A stretch of DNA of 36,682 nucleotides, taken from positions 1 to 36,682 of the forward strand of contig DASYRG010000037.1 in NCBI GenBank assembly GCA_036004665.1, read 5' to 3'. Shown here piece after piece: positions 1-7,378 of the stretch; position 1 is the stretch's first letter, and every line of letters starts with the position of its first letter. The translations under genes and the position numbers were made by a program. Source of the DNA: JACQGZ01 sp036004665 (GTDB lineage: Bacteria > Sysuimicrobiota > Sysuimicrobiia > Sysuimicrobiales > Humicultoraceae). The notes under the pieces are model-generated. The model saw only the letters and a list, made by a program, of their open reading frames with translations. It made no database searches and was not told the origin of the DNA.

Positions 1-119
1 AGCTTGCCGTCCTGATCAAGTGACAAGAGCCGCGGCCAGTCCTGGCGACCTGCCAGTTCACCAACCGTATGCCGGCGGCCCGTATCCGCATCCCAGACCA
101 CCGTGTCGCCCGTGACGCA
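1..119 (-). mobile_element. Intein 2 in DnaB (N-terminal part only)
   Basis: After the extein sequence RRPQLSHLRE the frame changes from conserved DnaB sequence to CVTGDTVVWDADTG followed by RRHTVGEL, which is a typical intein block A starting with the catalytic Cys1. In ordinary DnaB this position continues SGSIEQDAD. The site matches the second known DnaB intein region, the one used by the cyanobacterial Ssp DnaB intein, give or take two residues. Only 39 residues are in the window, so whether it has an endonuclease or an intact C-terminus cannot be judged. Confidence 0.85.
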
Positions 120-2255
120 TTCACGCAAATGTGACAACTGCGGCCGGCGATTCCCCAGCATCTCCACCGCGCGCGACAGCTGCGAGATCGCGATCACCGG
201 GACGTTCAGTTCCTTCGCCAGCGACTTCGTGGAGCGTGCGATCTCCGAGATCTCCTGGGTGCGGTTCTCCGTCCGCCTGTAGGACTGCATCATCTGCAGG
301 TAGTCGATAATGAGCAGCCCCAGCCCGTGCTCCGCCTTCAGCTTGCGCGCCTTGGCGCGCATCTCGATGACGTTGATGGTCGCGCTGTCGTCGATGAAGA
401 TCGGCGCCTCACTCAGCCGGGCCATGGCGTTGGCGAGCTTTGGCCAGTCGCTGTCGTTGAAAAACCCCGTGCGCAGCCGGGAGCCGTCGACCTCCGCCTC
501 GCTGGCCAGCATGCGCTGGACGACCTGCTCGTTGCTGGTCTCCAGGCTAAAGATGGCCACCGGCAGCTTGTGCGCCAGCGCCGCGTGCTGTGCGATGTTC
601 AGGCAGAAGGTCGTGTTGTGCACGCAGACGTCGTTGGCCACAAAGTTGTGCGTCACCGGCACGGAGAGGTCGTAGACCTGGTAGGCGCCGATCTCCTCGA
701 TCGCCGCGATCGGGTCCCACATCACGTCCACGTCGTCCAGCAGGCTGCGCTGCTGGTTGCGGGCCCACCGCCGCAGCCGCTCGTGCCCGAGGAGGCCCAC
801 CTCGCGGATCAACACGGCCATCGAGGCGGGCGGCACCCGAAGGTGCACGCCGTCGGTGACCGCCGGCACTCCGAACCGCAGCAGCAGATGCTGCACCTGC
901 CCGGCCAGGCGAGGCGAGAGGAGCGCCGCCTCCAGCGAGAGCGTGTCGTCCTCGCCGGCGACCGTCCCCGCCGCGGCCAGCAGACGGTTGAGGAAGAGCG
1001 CCAGCTTCTCCCGGCGCAGCACGAAGACCTCCGGCGGGATGAACCGCATGGCCGGCGATCCAGCCAGTCCGACGTAGCGCGCGCGCAGCGCCTCCACCGC
1101 GCCCGCGGCACCGGAGCCTCCCGAGACCGCGGCCCCAAGGCCTGCGCGGCGCCCCTCGCCCGGTTGAGCGAGGCGGACGGCGTCCGCGGCGGCCGCCGCG
1201 TCCGCGAAATCGGCAGCGAGGGTCGGCGAGGCCGGCAGCCGGCCGCTGGTGAGATAGGCCAGCAGACGGACCTCCGCCGCCGGCAGATCAACTGAGCCGA
1301 AGACTGGAAGCCTCCGGGGCACCGCCACCAGCGTCCCCGGCGTGAGATCGTGGAGGGCGCGCCAGCCTGTCGGGGTCAGAAAGGGGTGGGACAACGTGGT
1401 CTCGACGGCGCGGCCGCTGCCCAGCTGGACGCGGAAGGCCGGCTTGATGCCGTCGTCCACGAACTGGCTGGGGGCGGTCACTGCGAGGCGCATCGATTCA
1501 TCGAGGGAGAACAGCGAGGCCCGGCGCGCCCCCACGAGCTCCTGGATCGTAGAGACGGCGCCTGTCTGGGCGTCGAGGATCTCGGCGTCGAACTTGAGGC
1601 ACTTGCCCATGGCGGGTCTGGCCGCGACGATGACGAGATCGGCGGGCTGGAGGCCCGCGGTCATGCGGTCGAGGTCGACGAAGCCGGCGGGAACGCCGGT
1701 GACCATCCCCTTGTCTTGGTACCGCTTGTCGATCTGATCAAAGGTCCGTTGGAGGACTTCGTGGATCGGCATAAAGTCCTGGGTCATCCGGCGGCTGGCG
1801 ATCCCGTAGACCAGTTTCTCCGCCTGGTCGAGGAGCACTTCGACCTCCTGCTCCTCGCGGAACCCCATCGAGACGATCTCCGTGCCGGCGGCGATGAGCA
1901 GCCGCAGCAGTGATTTCTGCAGGACGAGGCGCGAATAGTACTCGACGTTCGCGGCCGTGGGCACCGCATCGAGCAGCGAGGTCACGTAGGCCGCGCCCCC
2001 CACATCCTCCAGCTGGCCACGCGCTTTGAGGCGGTCGGTAACGGTGATCAGGTCCACCGGCTCGCCGCGTTCGAAGAGATCGAGCATGACTTCGAAGATC
2101 CGCCGGTGGGCGTCGCGGTAGAAGTCGTCGCCGCGCATGATCTCGGCGACTTTCGCGATGGCGTCCCGCTCGAGCAGCATGGAGCCGAGGACCCCCTGCT
2201 CGGCCTCGAGACTCTGCGGGGGCACTCGCTCGAGGGGCATGACGCGCGTGGCCAT
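1..2255 (-). CDS. dnaB: Replicative DNA helicase DnaB, intein-containing, 3' end outside window
   Basis: Hexameric 5'-3' helicase that unwinds DNA at the replication fork. Read from an ATG at 2255 with TCCTCC (SD GGAGGA on the minus strand) at 2263-2268, one frame stays open to the window edge (751 codons). N-terminal extein residues 1-218 carry the DnaB N-terminal domain and end in the P-loop RPAMGK. An intein of 329 residues follows (615-1601), then extein 2 (120-614) with FSLE, Walker B LLIIDYLQMM and ISQLSRAVE. After SHLRE a second intein begins at 119. Spliced extein seen so far is 383 residues; the C-terminal SGSIEQDAD-type segment is beyond the edge. The gene lies downstream of lonB with a 293-bp gap, so it probably has its own promoter (candidate -10 GATAAT at 2286-2291 beside a LexA-type box). 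Identification is secure; activity depends on splicing of both inteins. Confidence 0.95.
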   Translation of the reverse strand, partial: MATRVMPLERVPPQSLEAEQGVLGSMLLERDAIAKVAEIMRGDDFYRDAHRRIFEVMLDLFERGEPVDLITVTDRLKARGQLEDVGGAAYVTSLLDAVPTAANVEYYSRLVLQKSLLRLLIAAGTEIVSMGFREEQEVEVLLDQAEKLVYGIASRRMTQDFMPIHEVLQRTFDQIDKRYQDKGMVTGVPAGFVDLDRMTAGLQPADLVIVAARPAMGKCLKFDAEILDAQTGAVSTIQELVGARRASLFSLDESMRLAVTAPSQFVDDGIKPAFRVQLGSGRAVETTLSHPFLTPTGWRALHDLTPGTLVAVPRRLPVFGSVDLPAAEVRLLAYLTSGRLPASPTLAADFADAAAAADAVRLAQPGEGRRAGLGAAVSGGSGAAGAVEALRARYVGLAGSPAMRFIPPEVFVLRREKLALFLNRLLAAAGTVAGEDDTLSLEAALLSPRLAGQVQHLLLRFGVPAVTDGVHLRVPPASMAVLIREVGLLGHERLRRWARNQQRSLLDDVDVMWDPIAAIEEIGAYQVYDLSVPVTHNFVANDVCVHNTTFCLNIAQHAALAHKLPVAIFSLETSNEQVVQRMLASEAEVDGSRLRTGFFNDSDWPKLANAMARLSEAPIFIDDSATINVIEMRAKARKLKAEHGLGLLIIDYLQMMQSYRRTENRTQEISEIARSTKSLAKELNVPVIAISQLSRAVEMLGNRRPQLSHLRECVTGDTVVWDADTGRRHTVGELAGRQDWPRLLSLDQDGK
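615..1601 (-). mobile_element. Intein 1 in DnaB, P-loop (GK^T) insertion site, decayed homing endonuclease
   Basis: Protein-splicing element of 329 residues, in frame between RPAMGK and TTFCLNIA, so it interrupts the ATP-binding loop and must splice for helicase function. Splicing blocks look intact: Cys1 in CLKFDAEI, block B TTLSHPF (Thr69 and His72), block F VYDLSVPVTHNFVAND, terminal His328-Asn329, and Thr as the +1 extein residue. The middle holds LAGLIDADG-like helices, but the motifs read LLAYLTSGRL (113-122) and FLNRLLAAAG (203-212). The acidic residue expected near the end of each motif is missing, so the endonuclease is probably dead. An Ala/Gly-rich stretch (134-176) suggests erosion of the linker. 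Splicing ability is inferred from motifs only. Confidence 0.93.
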
Positions 2256-2290
2256 GGTCAGATCCTCCGGGTCCGTCTCTCCCGGATTAT

Positions 2291-2304
2291 CGAACAAATG
2301 TTTG
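2291..2304. promoter_or_regulatory. LexA-type SOS box in the dnaB leader
   Basis: CGAACAAATGTTTG matches the Gram-positive LexA consensus CGAACRNRYGTTYC at 13 of 14 positions and is nearly palindromic. It starts 36 bp upstream of the dnaB ATG. On the minus strand its end overlaps a candidate -10 hexamer GATAAT (2286-2291), where a bound repressor would block RNA polymerase. A good -35 hexamer is not obvious. The lexA gene of this window has boxes of the same type at 27289-27302 and 27322-27335, which supports the reading. Confidence 0.6.
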
Positions 2305-2465
2305 GTAATTTCTAGTGGGTCCTGATCGGGCCGCCGGGTGGCCGCAGGTCCGTCTTTAGATTGAGGAGTGCGCCTGTGGATTCCCTTGTGGGTGAAGTGC
2401 TATTTGGGCGCCAAATATGGGGAGTTTTCGGTGGACAAGCTGTTGATGAGGTGAGGAAAGGCAGC

Positions 2466-2535
2466 TGGACTAAAGGCGGGCCTGCCGGCTTCAGAACTGC
2501 AGGATACTTCCGCCGGCAGGCCCGCCTTCAGTCCA
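2466..2535. repeat. 24-bp inverted repeat in the dnaB-lonB gap
   Basis: Arms 2466-2489 and 2512-2535 are complementary over 24 bp with one mismatch (core GGCGGGCCTGCCGGC), separated by 22 bp. The hairpin lies 14 bp past the lonB stop and 211 bp before the dnaB start on the minus strand. No clear T-run follows on either strand, so it is not a textbook intrinsic terminator. It could end lonB transcription by itself or be a REP-like repeat. The rest of the gap (2256-2548) holds only the SOS box and candidate -10. Confidence 0.7.
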
Positions 2536-2548
2536 CGCGCACAACCCC

Positions 2549-4468
2549 TCACTTCGCGAACAGGTGGCCCAAGACCTCATCCACGGTTGATGCGCGAATA
2601 ACCTCCAGGCCGCGGGGGGCGTCGCCGGCGTCAGACGCGTTCTCGGCGGGGATAACCACCTTGCGCATCCCAGCCTGGCGGGCGCCGTAGAGTTTCTCAG
2701 GAATCCCGCCGACCTGGCGGACCTTCCCCTGAATCGACACCTCACCGGTCAGGGCTATGTCCTGCCGGAGGGGACGGCGCTGGATCGCGCTCATCATCGC
2801 CATCACCACGGCCAGCCCGGCGCTGGGGCCGTCGATGAGCCCTCCGCCCACCACGTTGACGTGCAGGTCATAGTTGCTGACGTCGATGGCGGCGATCCGG
2901 CGCAGCACCGAGGCCGCGTTGAACACCGAGTCCTTGGCCATCGTTCCCGCGGTCTCGTTGAATCGGATGGCCCCCTGCCCTTTGCGCGACGCCGGGAAGG
3001 CGGCCGCCTCGATCTCGATGAGTGAGCCGACGTAGTGCGAGACGCCCAGGGCGAAGGCCCGGCCGATCTCGGTGCGCTCCTGCGCGCGCGCCGGGACAGA
3101 GGGCGCCAGCCGGCTAGTGAGGATCACCTCCTGCAGATCCTCACGCCGCAACCGGACGTGCCCGCGCCGCTCCCGCCGCCGGTGCAGGGCCATGCCGTAG
3201 GCGTCGGCCAGCAGGTTCACGGCCTTGCGGCCCTCCACCGTGTACTCGCTGATCAGGTCGGGAATCTGCCGCGACAGTTCCACCCCCAGGCGGCGCGCTG
3301 CCGCGCGCACGATGGTACGGATGTGGTCGGGCGAGAGGGGCCCGAAGTAGATCTCGGCGCAGCGGCTGCGGATCATCGGGCTGATCTCGTCCGGTTCCCG
3401 CGTCGTCGCCCCGATCAGCACGAAGTCTGCCGGCGCGCCCTGCTCGAAGAGCCGCCGGATATAGGCGGGCAGCGCCGGGTCGCTGGGATCGTAGTAGGAG
3501 GACTCGAAATGGACGCGCCGGTCCTCCAACACCTTCAGCAGTTTTGCCTGCAGCATCGGCTCCAGCTCGCCGATCTCGTCAATGAACAGGACCCCGCCGT
3601 GGGCGCGCGTGACCAACCCCAATTTGGGCTCGGGGATGCCGCTCTCGGCCAGATCGCGCCGGCTGCCCTGGTAGATGGGGTCATGCACGGATCCCAGCAG
3701 TGGGCTGGTCGCCTCGCGCGCGTCCCAGCGCAGCGCCGAGCCGTCGACCTCCACGAAGGGAGCATCGGCGCCGAACGGAGTGAAGCGCAGCCGCTTCGCC
3801 TGCTCCAGCGCCAGCCGGGCCACCGTCGTCTTGCCGACGCCGGGCGGGCCGTACAAAATGACGTGCTGCGGAAACGGCACAGCCAGTTTGCTCACCAGCG
3901 CGCGCACCGCGCGCTCCTGTCCCACCACCTGCCGCAGCCTGCGCGGGCGCACTTGTTCCAGGACCGGACGGGCCACGCGCACGTGCTCCAGACGCTCCAG
4001 CTCGACCAGCCGGCGCTCGCTCTGGGGCGTCTCGACACCGCCGGCCTCGCGCAGCACCTCCAGCCGCAGTTCCTGCATGAACGACGCCTGCCGTTCCTCC
4101 AGGCGCTCCTGCACCCGGCGGTTGACTTCGTCGGTGACGTTCTTGCGCGTGATCAGGTCTGCCAGGCGCTCCCGGACCTCCTCCAGGACCTGGGGGATCT
4201 CTCTCGGGGTAAGTGGGGGGGCGGGCCCGGCCTCCCGCCCCGGCAGCGGGTCGCTCTTGACCAGACGCTGTAGCGCCAGCACGCGGTCGGCCAGCCGCTG
4301 GCTGCGCATCAGGGTCGCCGCCTGGAGTTGGTCGGCGCGGGCGCCCAATTCCTCCGACCCGTACAGGGTCGAGAGCACTCCGTACAGCGCCTGCACCTGG
4401 CGCTTCAGCTGCTCGGCCCCGCGGAGCTTTTGCGGGAGGCTCTGGCGCGGCGCGCGTCCTGCGGGCAT
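2549..4468 (-). CDS. lonB: ATP-dependent protease, LonB type (AAA+ plus S16 peptidase)
   Basis: Cytosolic AAA+ protease. Numbering here is from a TTG at 4492 (647 residues): helical region about 25-180, Walker A GPPGVGKT at 215-222, Walker B FIDEIGEL at 303-310, arginine-rich sensor region near 375, then the S16 domain with DGPSAG (catalytic Ser557) and GGIPEK (catalytic Lys600). This Ser-Lys dyad arrangement and the lack of a LAN substrate domain fit Bacillus-type LonB rather than LonA. I prefer the ATG at 4468 (639 aa), behind GGAGG with a rather long 13-nt spacing; the TTG at 4492 would overlap rplI by 17 nt. It is the last gene of the rpsF operon. In Bacillus the corresponding position holds gdpP and dnaB neighbours, so the protease here is a lineage feature. 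Confidence 0.9.
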   Translation of the reverse strand: MPAGRAPRQSLPQKLRGAEQLKRQVQALYGVLSTLYGSEELGARADQLQAATLMRSQRLADRVLALQRLVKSDPLPGREAGPAPPLTPREIPQVLEEVRERLADLITRKNVTDEVNRRVQERLEERQASFMQELRLEVLREAGGVETPQSERRLVELERLEHVRVARPVLEQVRPRRLRQVVGQERAVRALVSKLAVPFPQHVILYGPPGVGKTTVARLALEQAKRLRFTPFGADAPFVEVDGSALRWDAREATSPLLGSVHDPIYQGSRRDLAESGIPEPKLGLVTRAHGGVLFIDEIGELEPMLQAKLLKVLEDRRVHFESSYYDPSDPALPAYIRRLFEQGAPADFVLIGATTREPDEISPMIRSRCAEIYFGPLSPDHIRTIVRAAARRLGVELSRQIPDLISEYTVEGRKAVNLLADAYGMALHRRRERRGHVRLRREDLQEVILTSRLAPSVPARAQERTEIGRAFALGVSHYVGSLIEIEAAAFPASRKGQGAIRFNETAGTMAKDSVFNAASVLRRIAAIDVSNYDLHVNVVGGGLIDGPSAGLAVVMAMMSAIQRRPLRQDIALTGEVSIQGKVRQVGGIPEKLYGARQAGMRKVVIPAENASDAGDAPRGLEVIRASTVDEVLGHLFAK

Positions 4469-4475
4469 CAGCGGA

Positions 4476-4922
4476 TCACGTCCTCCCCACAACGTTCACG
4501 TCCACGGTGACCAACTTGCCGGTGGGCAGCCGCACCCCCACCCGGTGCAGTCCTTCCATGCGGATGGGACGGTCCAGGTGGACGTGCTTCTTGTCGACGG
4601 AGAATCCCCGCCGTCCCAGGGCTTCGGCCACTTCCTGGGCCGTCACGGCACCGAAGAGCCGCCCCTCCGCCCCAACCCGCGCGCTGATCTCCACGACCAG
4701 ACCGGACAGGGACTGCGCCAGCACCTCGGCGCCGCGCGTCTCTCGGGCCCGCTTCTCCTCGTTCGCGCGCGTCTTCACTTCGCGGGCCCGCAGGGCGCCC
4801 TCGGTGGCCTCCCGCGCCAGACCGCGCGGGAGGAGGAAGTTGCGCGCGTATCCCTCCTTCACCTCGACCAGCGCGCCGGCTGCCCCCAGGGTCGGAACTT
4901 CCTGCAGCAGGATCACCTTCAT
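4476..4922 (-). CDS. rplI: 50S ribosomal protein L9
   Basis: 148-residue ribosomal protein of the large subunit, with the diagnostic start MKVILLQEVPTLG, the loop VKEGYARNFLLPRGLA, a central helix of charged residues (about 41-75) and the C-terminal domain ending VTVDVNVVGRT. Length equals the family norm. The frame is open upstream to 5675, but homology begins exactly at the ATG at 4922, which overlaps the stop of the preceding membrane protein gene as ATGA, indicating translational coupling. Confidence 0.97.
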   Translation of the reverse strand: MKVILLQEVPTLGAAGALVEVKEGYARNFLLPRGLAREATEGALRAREVKTRANEEKRARETRGAEVLAQSLSGLVVEISARVGAEGRLFGAVTAQEVAEALGRRGFSVDKKHVHLDRPIRMEGLHRVGVRLPTGKLVTVDVNVVGRT

Positions 4923-5953
4923 GCCCGGCCCTCGGTGACTGCCCGGCGCGGACCGAACCGCTCTCGCAGGGGGAAGACCGAATCGGCGAGCCCCAGCAGG
5001 AACAGCAGCCGGCTCAGCAGAGGATTCACGAGGAGAAAGACCAGCACCATGATCCGCAGCGCGGCGACGCTCGTGTAACGCCCGAGCAGAACCCAGGCCA
5101 CGATCACGCCCTGGACGGCGAAGAGCGTCTGGAGAAGATAGAGCAGGTTGAGTCCGATCTCCGGCGGCACGATGGTGCGTCCCGCAGCGCCAGTCGGCGG
5201 CGTGGCGTCCGGAGCCGGCGCCCCCTGCGGCAGCGGTCCTCCCAACATAGCCAGGATTAGCGCCAGCGGGAGCAGCCAGACCATAAAGGACGGCAGGCGC
5301 CAGGTCGAAGCGGGCGGTAGGGCAGGAAGCGGGATCCCGAGGCGCCTCAAGATGGTCCGCGCCACCTGGAAGTTCAGCCAGGCGATGAACACCCCCGCCT
5401 GGAGGATCAAGACCGGCAGCAATTTCGGCAGCAGCGCCAGGACCTGCATGATCTGCTGATTGGTCTGCCGGAGGGCCTCCGTATTGATTCCCAGCCGCTG
5501 GTAGAACGCCAGCGCCGCCTCCTGCCCCTGCTGCATCGACTCGATCATGATCGTGTAGGGATTGACGCCGGAGAGGGCGAGTGTCAGCACCAGGTTGACC
5601 GCGAGTGACGCGACCACCACTACCGAGGTCAGGAGCAGGATGCTCGAAGCCTTCCATCCCGACCGCGCTCCCCACCCCAGCGCGACGCCGATGGGCGCGA
5701 AGGTGAGAAGGAGTCCCCCGCCGGCGAGGGGCCCCGCCAGCAGCCCCGCGATCACACCGGCCACCCCCGCCGCCAGTAACGCCGGGAGGAGACCCCTGCG
5801 GATCACGAGCACGGCGAGCGGGAGGGGAACAAAAAATGCAGTGGCGAGGCCGAGCACCGGAATGTACCGCGTCGCCAGCGCAAAGATGGCAACGAGGGCG
5901 GCCTGGATGGCGCCCTCGGTCATGCCCTGAGTGCTGAGACGACGCTGCGGCAT
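4919..5953 (-). CDS. yybS: YybS family (DUF2232) membrane protein
   Basis: Polytopic inner-membrane protein with about eight hydrophobic segments and the family-typical start TEGAIQAALVAIFALATRYIP. Its position between rpsR and rplI is the conserved place of yybS in Firmicutes. The function is not established in the family; it resembles S-component-like transporter subunits. Start choice is uncertain: ATG at 5953 fits the family best, with GTG at 6028 and ATG at 5923 as alternatives, none having a strong SD. The stop overlaps rplI by 4 nt. Confidence 0.8.
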   Translation of the reverse strand: MPQRRLSTQGMTEGAIQAALVAIFALATRYIPVLGLATAFFVPLPLAVLVIRRGLLPALLAAGVAGVIAGLLAGPLAGGGLLLTFAPIGVALGWGARSGWKASSILLLTSVVVVASLAVNLVLTLALSGVNPYTIMIESMQQGQEAALAFYQRLGINTEALRQTNQQIMQVLALLPKLLPVLILQAGVFIAWLNFQVARTILRRLGIPLPALPPASTWRLPSFMVWLLPLALILAMLGGPLPQGAPAPDATPPTGAAGRTIVPPEIGLNLLYLLQTLFAVQGVIVAWVLLGRYTSVAALRIMVLVFLLVNPLLSRLLFLLGLADSVFPLRERFGPRRAVTEGRA

Positions 5954-5977
5954 TGGCAACGACGGCAACGACGGGAA

Positions 5978-6002
5978 GAGGCGGGGAGGGGTCCCCCGCC
6001 TC
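5978..6002. repeat. Short GC-rich inverted repeat upstream of yybS
   Basis: GAGGCGGGG (5978-5986) and CCCCGCCTC (5994-6002) form a 9-bp perfect stem with a 7-nt loop between rpsR and yybS. On the minus strand the stem is followed only by TTCCC, so it is at best a weak terminator or attenuator within the operon, or it may mask an early yybS start (GTG at 6028). Confidence 0.4.
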
Positions 6003-6092
6003 TCTATGGTACCTACCGGCGACGGCACCTGGCTACTGGGAGCCGGGCCGTCTGAGGGTGCGATCTAGACCTCTAATCCCTAAAGAATGCCC

Positions 6093-6344
6093 TTATTCGC
6101 TCGTGTAAGGCAGCATTGCCAGCTCCCGGGCGCGCTTGATGGCGACGGCCAGGGACCGCTGATGTCTGGCGCAGGTGCCGGAGATCCGCCGAGGCAGGAT
6201 CTTGCCCCGCTCCGTCACGTACCGGCGCATCTTCCCGCCGTCCTTGTAGTCGATAAACGTGGCCTTTTCGGCGCAAAACGCGCAGACTTTGCGCCTGGGT
6301 CGCCGCCGCCACTGTTTTCTATCCCGCTCGGGTCTATCGCGCAT
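6093..6344 (-). CDS. rpsR: 30S ribosomal protein S18
   Basis: 83-residue small-subunit protein. The basic N-terminus is followed by CAFCAEK, IDYKD, the conserved block KILPRRISGTCARHQR, and AIKRARELAMLPY near the C-terminus, all signatures of S18. The CxxC pair indicates the zinc-binding form. It follows ssb in the classical rpsF-ssb-rpsR order, where S18 pairs with S6 on the 30S platform. Confidence 0.97.
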   Translation of the reverse strand: MRDRPERDRKQWRRRPRRKVCAFCAEKATFIDYKDGGKMRRYVTERGKILPRRISGTCARHQRSLAVAIKRARELAMLPYTSE

Positions 6345-6397
6345 TCCTGTCCTCCTCGATCGCCAGTCCGGATCGCGACCTCATCGCGAGGCCGCGA

Positions 6398-6799
6398 TCA
6401 GAACGGGACGTCTTCCTCTTCGGGCTCGAAATCGGCGGAGGCCGCCTGAGGCTCGGCCCCGGCCGCGGGCGCAGCGGCGCCCTTCCGATCCAGGAAGCGC
6501 ACCGCGTCGGCGACCACCTCGGCCGCCTTGCGCTTCTGTCCGTCCTGGGTCTCCCAGTTGCGGATCTGGAGCCGCCCTTCCACGGCCACCAGGCGGCCCT
6601 TGCTCAGGTGCTGGGACACCTGGTCGGCCAGCTTGCGCCAGGCCACGACGTCGATGAAATCGGTCTCCCGCTCGCCGGCCTGGTTGGTGAACGGCCGGTC
6701 CACGGCCAGCGAAAACGACGCCACGGGTTGACCGCTGGGCACGTATCGCAGTTCGGGGTCGCGGGTGAGGCGACCGATCAAGATGATCCGGTTCAGCAC
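6398..6799 (-). CDS. ssb: Single-stranded DNA-binding protein
   Basis: 133 residues: an OB-fold beginning MLNRIILIGRLTRDPELRY, with FSLAVDRPF and DFIDVVAWRKLADQ, then an acidic disordered tail ending EEEDVPF, the conserved tip that recruits partner proteins at replication and repair sites. The linker is short compared with E. coli SSB (178 aa). Placed between rpsF and rpsR as usual. Confidence 0.97.
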   Translation of the reverse strand: MLNRIILIGRLTRDPELRYVPSGQPVASFSLAVDRPFTNQAGERETDFIDVVAWRKLADQVSQHLSKGRLVAVEGRLQIRNWETQDGQKRKAAEVVADAVRFLDRKGAAAPAAGAEPQAASADFEPEEEDVPF

Positions 6800-6808
6800 A
6801 GCGCCCTC

Positions 6809-7228
6809 CTATTCCGACTCTACTGCCTCGGGGACCGCCGCGACCTCGTCCTCAGACGTAGGGCGCTCGACGGCCTGTGCCTCGGGGGCCTCTCGCGCAG
6901 GCTCCGCCGGCCGCTCGGGAGCGTGTTTCGCCGCCGGCAGCGGCCCCTCGGCCACGACGATCAACGCCCGCATCACATCGTCCATGATGCGGGTCAACCG
7001 CTTCAGTTCAGGGAGGCGCGCGCTGTCCACGGTGAAGCGCGTGAGCACGTAGATGCCCTCGCGGAACTTGCGCAGGGTGAACGCCATGCGGCGCTTCCCC
7101 CACACCTCCACGAAGTCGACGCTGCCGCCCTGCTCGGTCACGCGTTGGCCGAAGCGATCGACCACGCCCTTGACCGCCTCCGGCTCGAGATCGGGCCGGA
7201 GAATATAGACCATCTCGTACTGAGGCAT
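6809..7228 (-). CDS. rpsF: 30S ribosomal protein S6 with extended acidic tail
   Basis: Start PQYEMVYILRPD, the motif VEVWGKRRMAF, and FTVDSARLPELKRLTRI identify S6. Family members are usually 95-130 residues; here about 40 extra residues rich in Ala, Glu and Pro form a tail, similar to the modifiable acidic tail of S6 in some bacteria. The ribosome binding site decides the start: AGGAGG directly abuts an ATG at 7234 but stands 6 nt before the ATG at 7228, so 7228 is taken (139 aa). First gene of the operon, with a promoter at 7332-7340. Confidence 0.95.
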   Translation of the reverse strand: MPQYEMVYILRPDLEPEAVKGVVDRFGQRVTEQGGSVDFVEVWGKRRMAFTLRKFREGIYVLTRFTVDSARLPELKRLTRIMDDVMRALIVVAEGPLPAAKHAPERPAEPAREAPEAQAVERPTSEDEVAAVPEAVESE

Positions 7229-7331
7229 CCTCATCCTCCTCTGGACTCCGGCACCGCACCGACAGGCGCCGGGGCCTCGGCAACGGCGGCGGGAGGCCGC
7301 CGGCCGGGGCAGGGGATTCGCTGGACACCCA

Positions 7332-7340
7332 ATTATAGCA
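7332..7340 (-). promoter_or_regulatory. Extended -10 promoter of the rpsF operon
   Basis: The minus strand reads TGCTATAAT, a perfect -10 hexamer with the extended TGn motif, about 104 bp upstream of the rpsF ATG. A -35 element is weak (ATTCAG at 17 bp), which is normal for extended -10 promoters. A short hairpin CCTGA-TAT-TCAGG sits just upstream, near the end of the ABC permease gene. Confidence 0.65.
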
Positions 7341-7378
7341 TCGGCCGCCGTGGCCTGAATATCAGGGGTCTGCTGTCA

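Noticed and set aside
327..1295. Long plus-strand open frame over the dnaB intein
   Set aside because: It is a shadow of the minus-strand gene in GC-rich DNA; the minus frame gives continuous intein and DnaB motifs.
615..1601. Suspected frameshift within the dnaB intein
   Set aside because: Recounting codons from 1601 to 615 gives exactly 329 in-frame codons with no stop.
3035..4273. Plus-strand open frame of 412 codons
   Set aside because: Antisense of lonB; low-complexity Gln/Arg/Ala composition and no recognisable domain.
4923..5675. N-terminal extension of L9 in the same frame
   Set aside because: Homology starts exactly at MKVILLQEV (4922), which is coupled by ATGA to yybS; the extension lies antisense-like in another frame of yybS.
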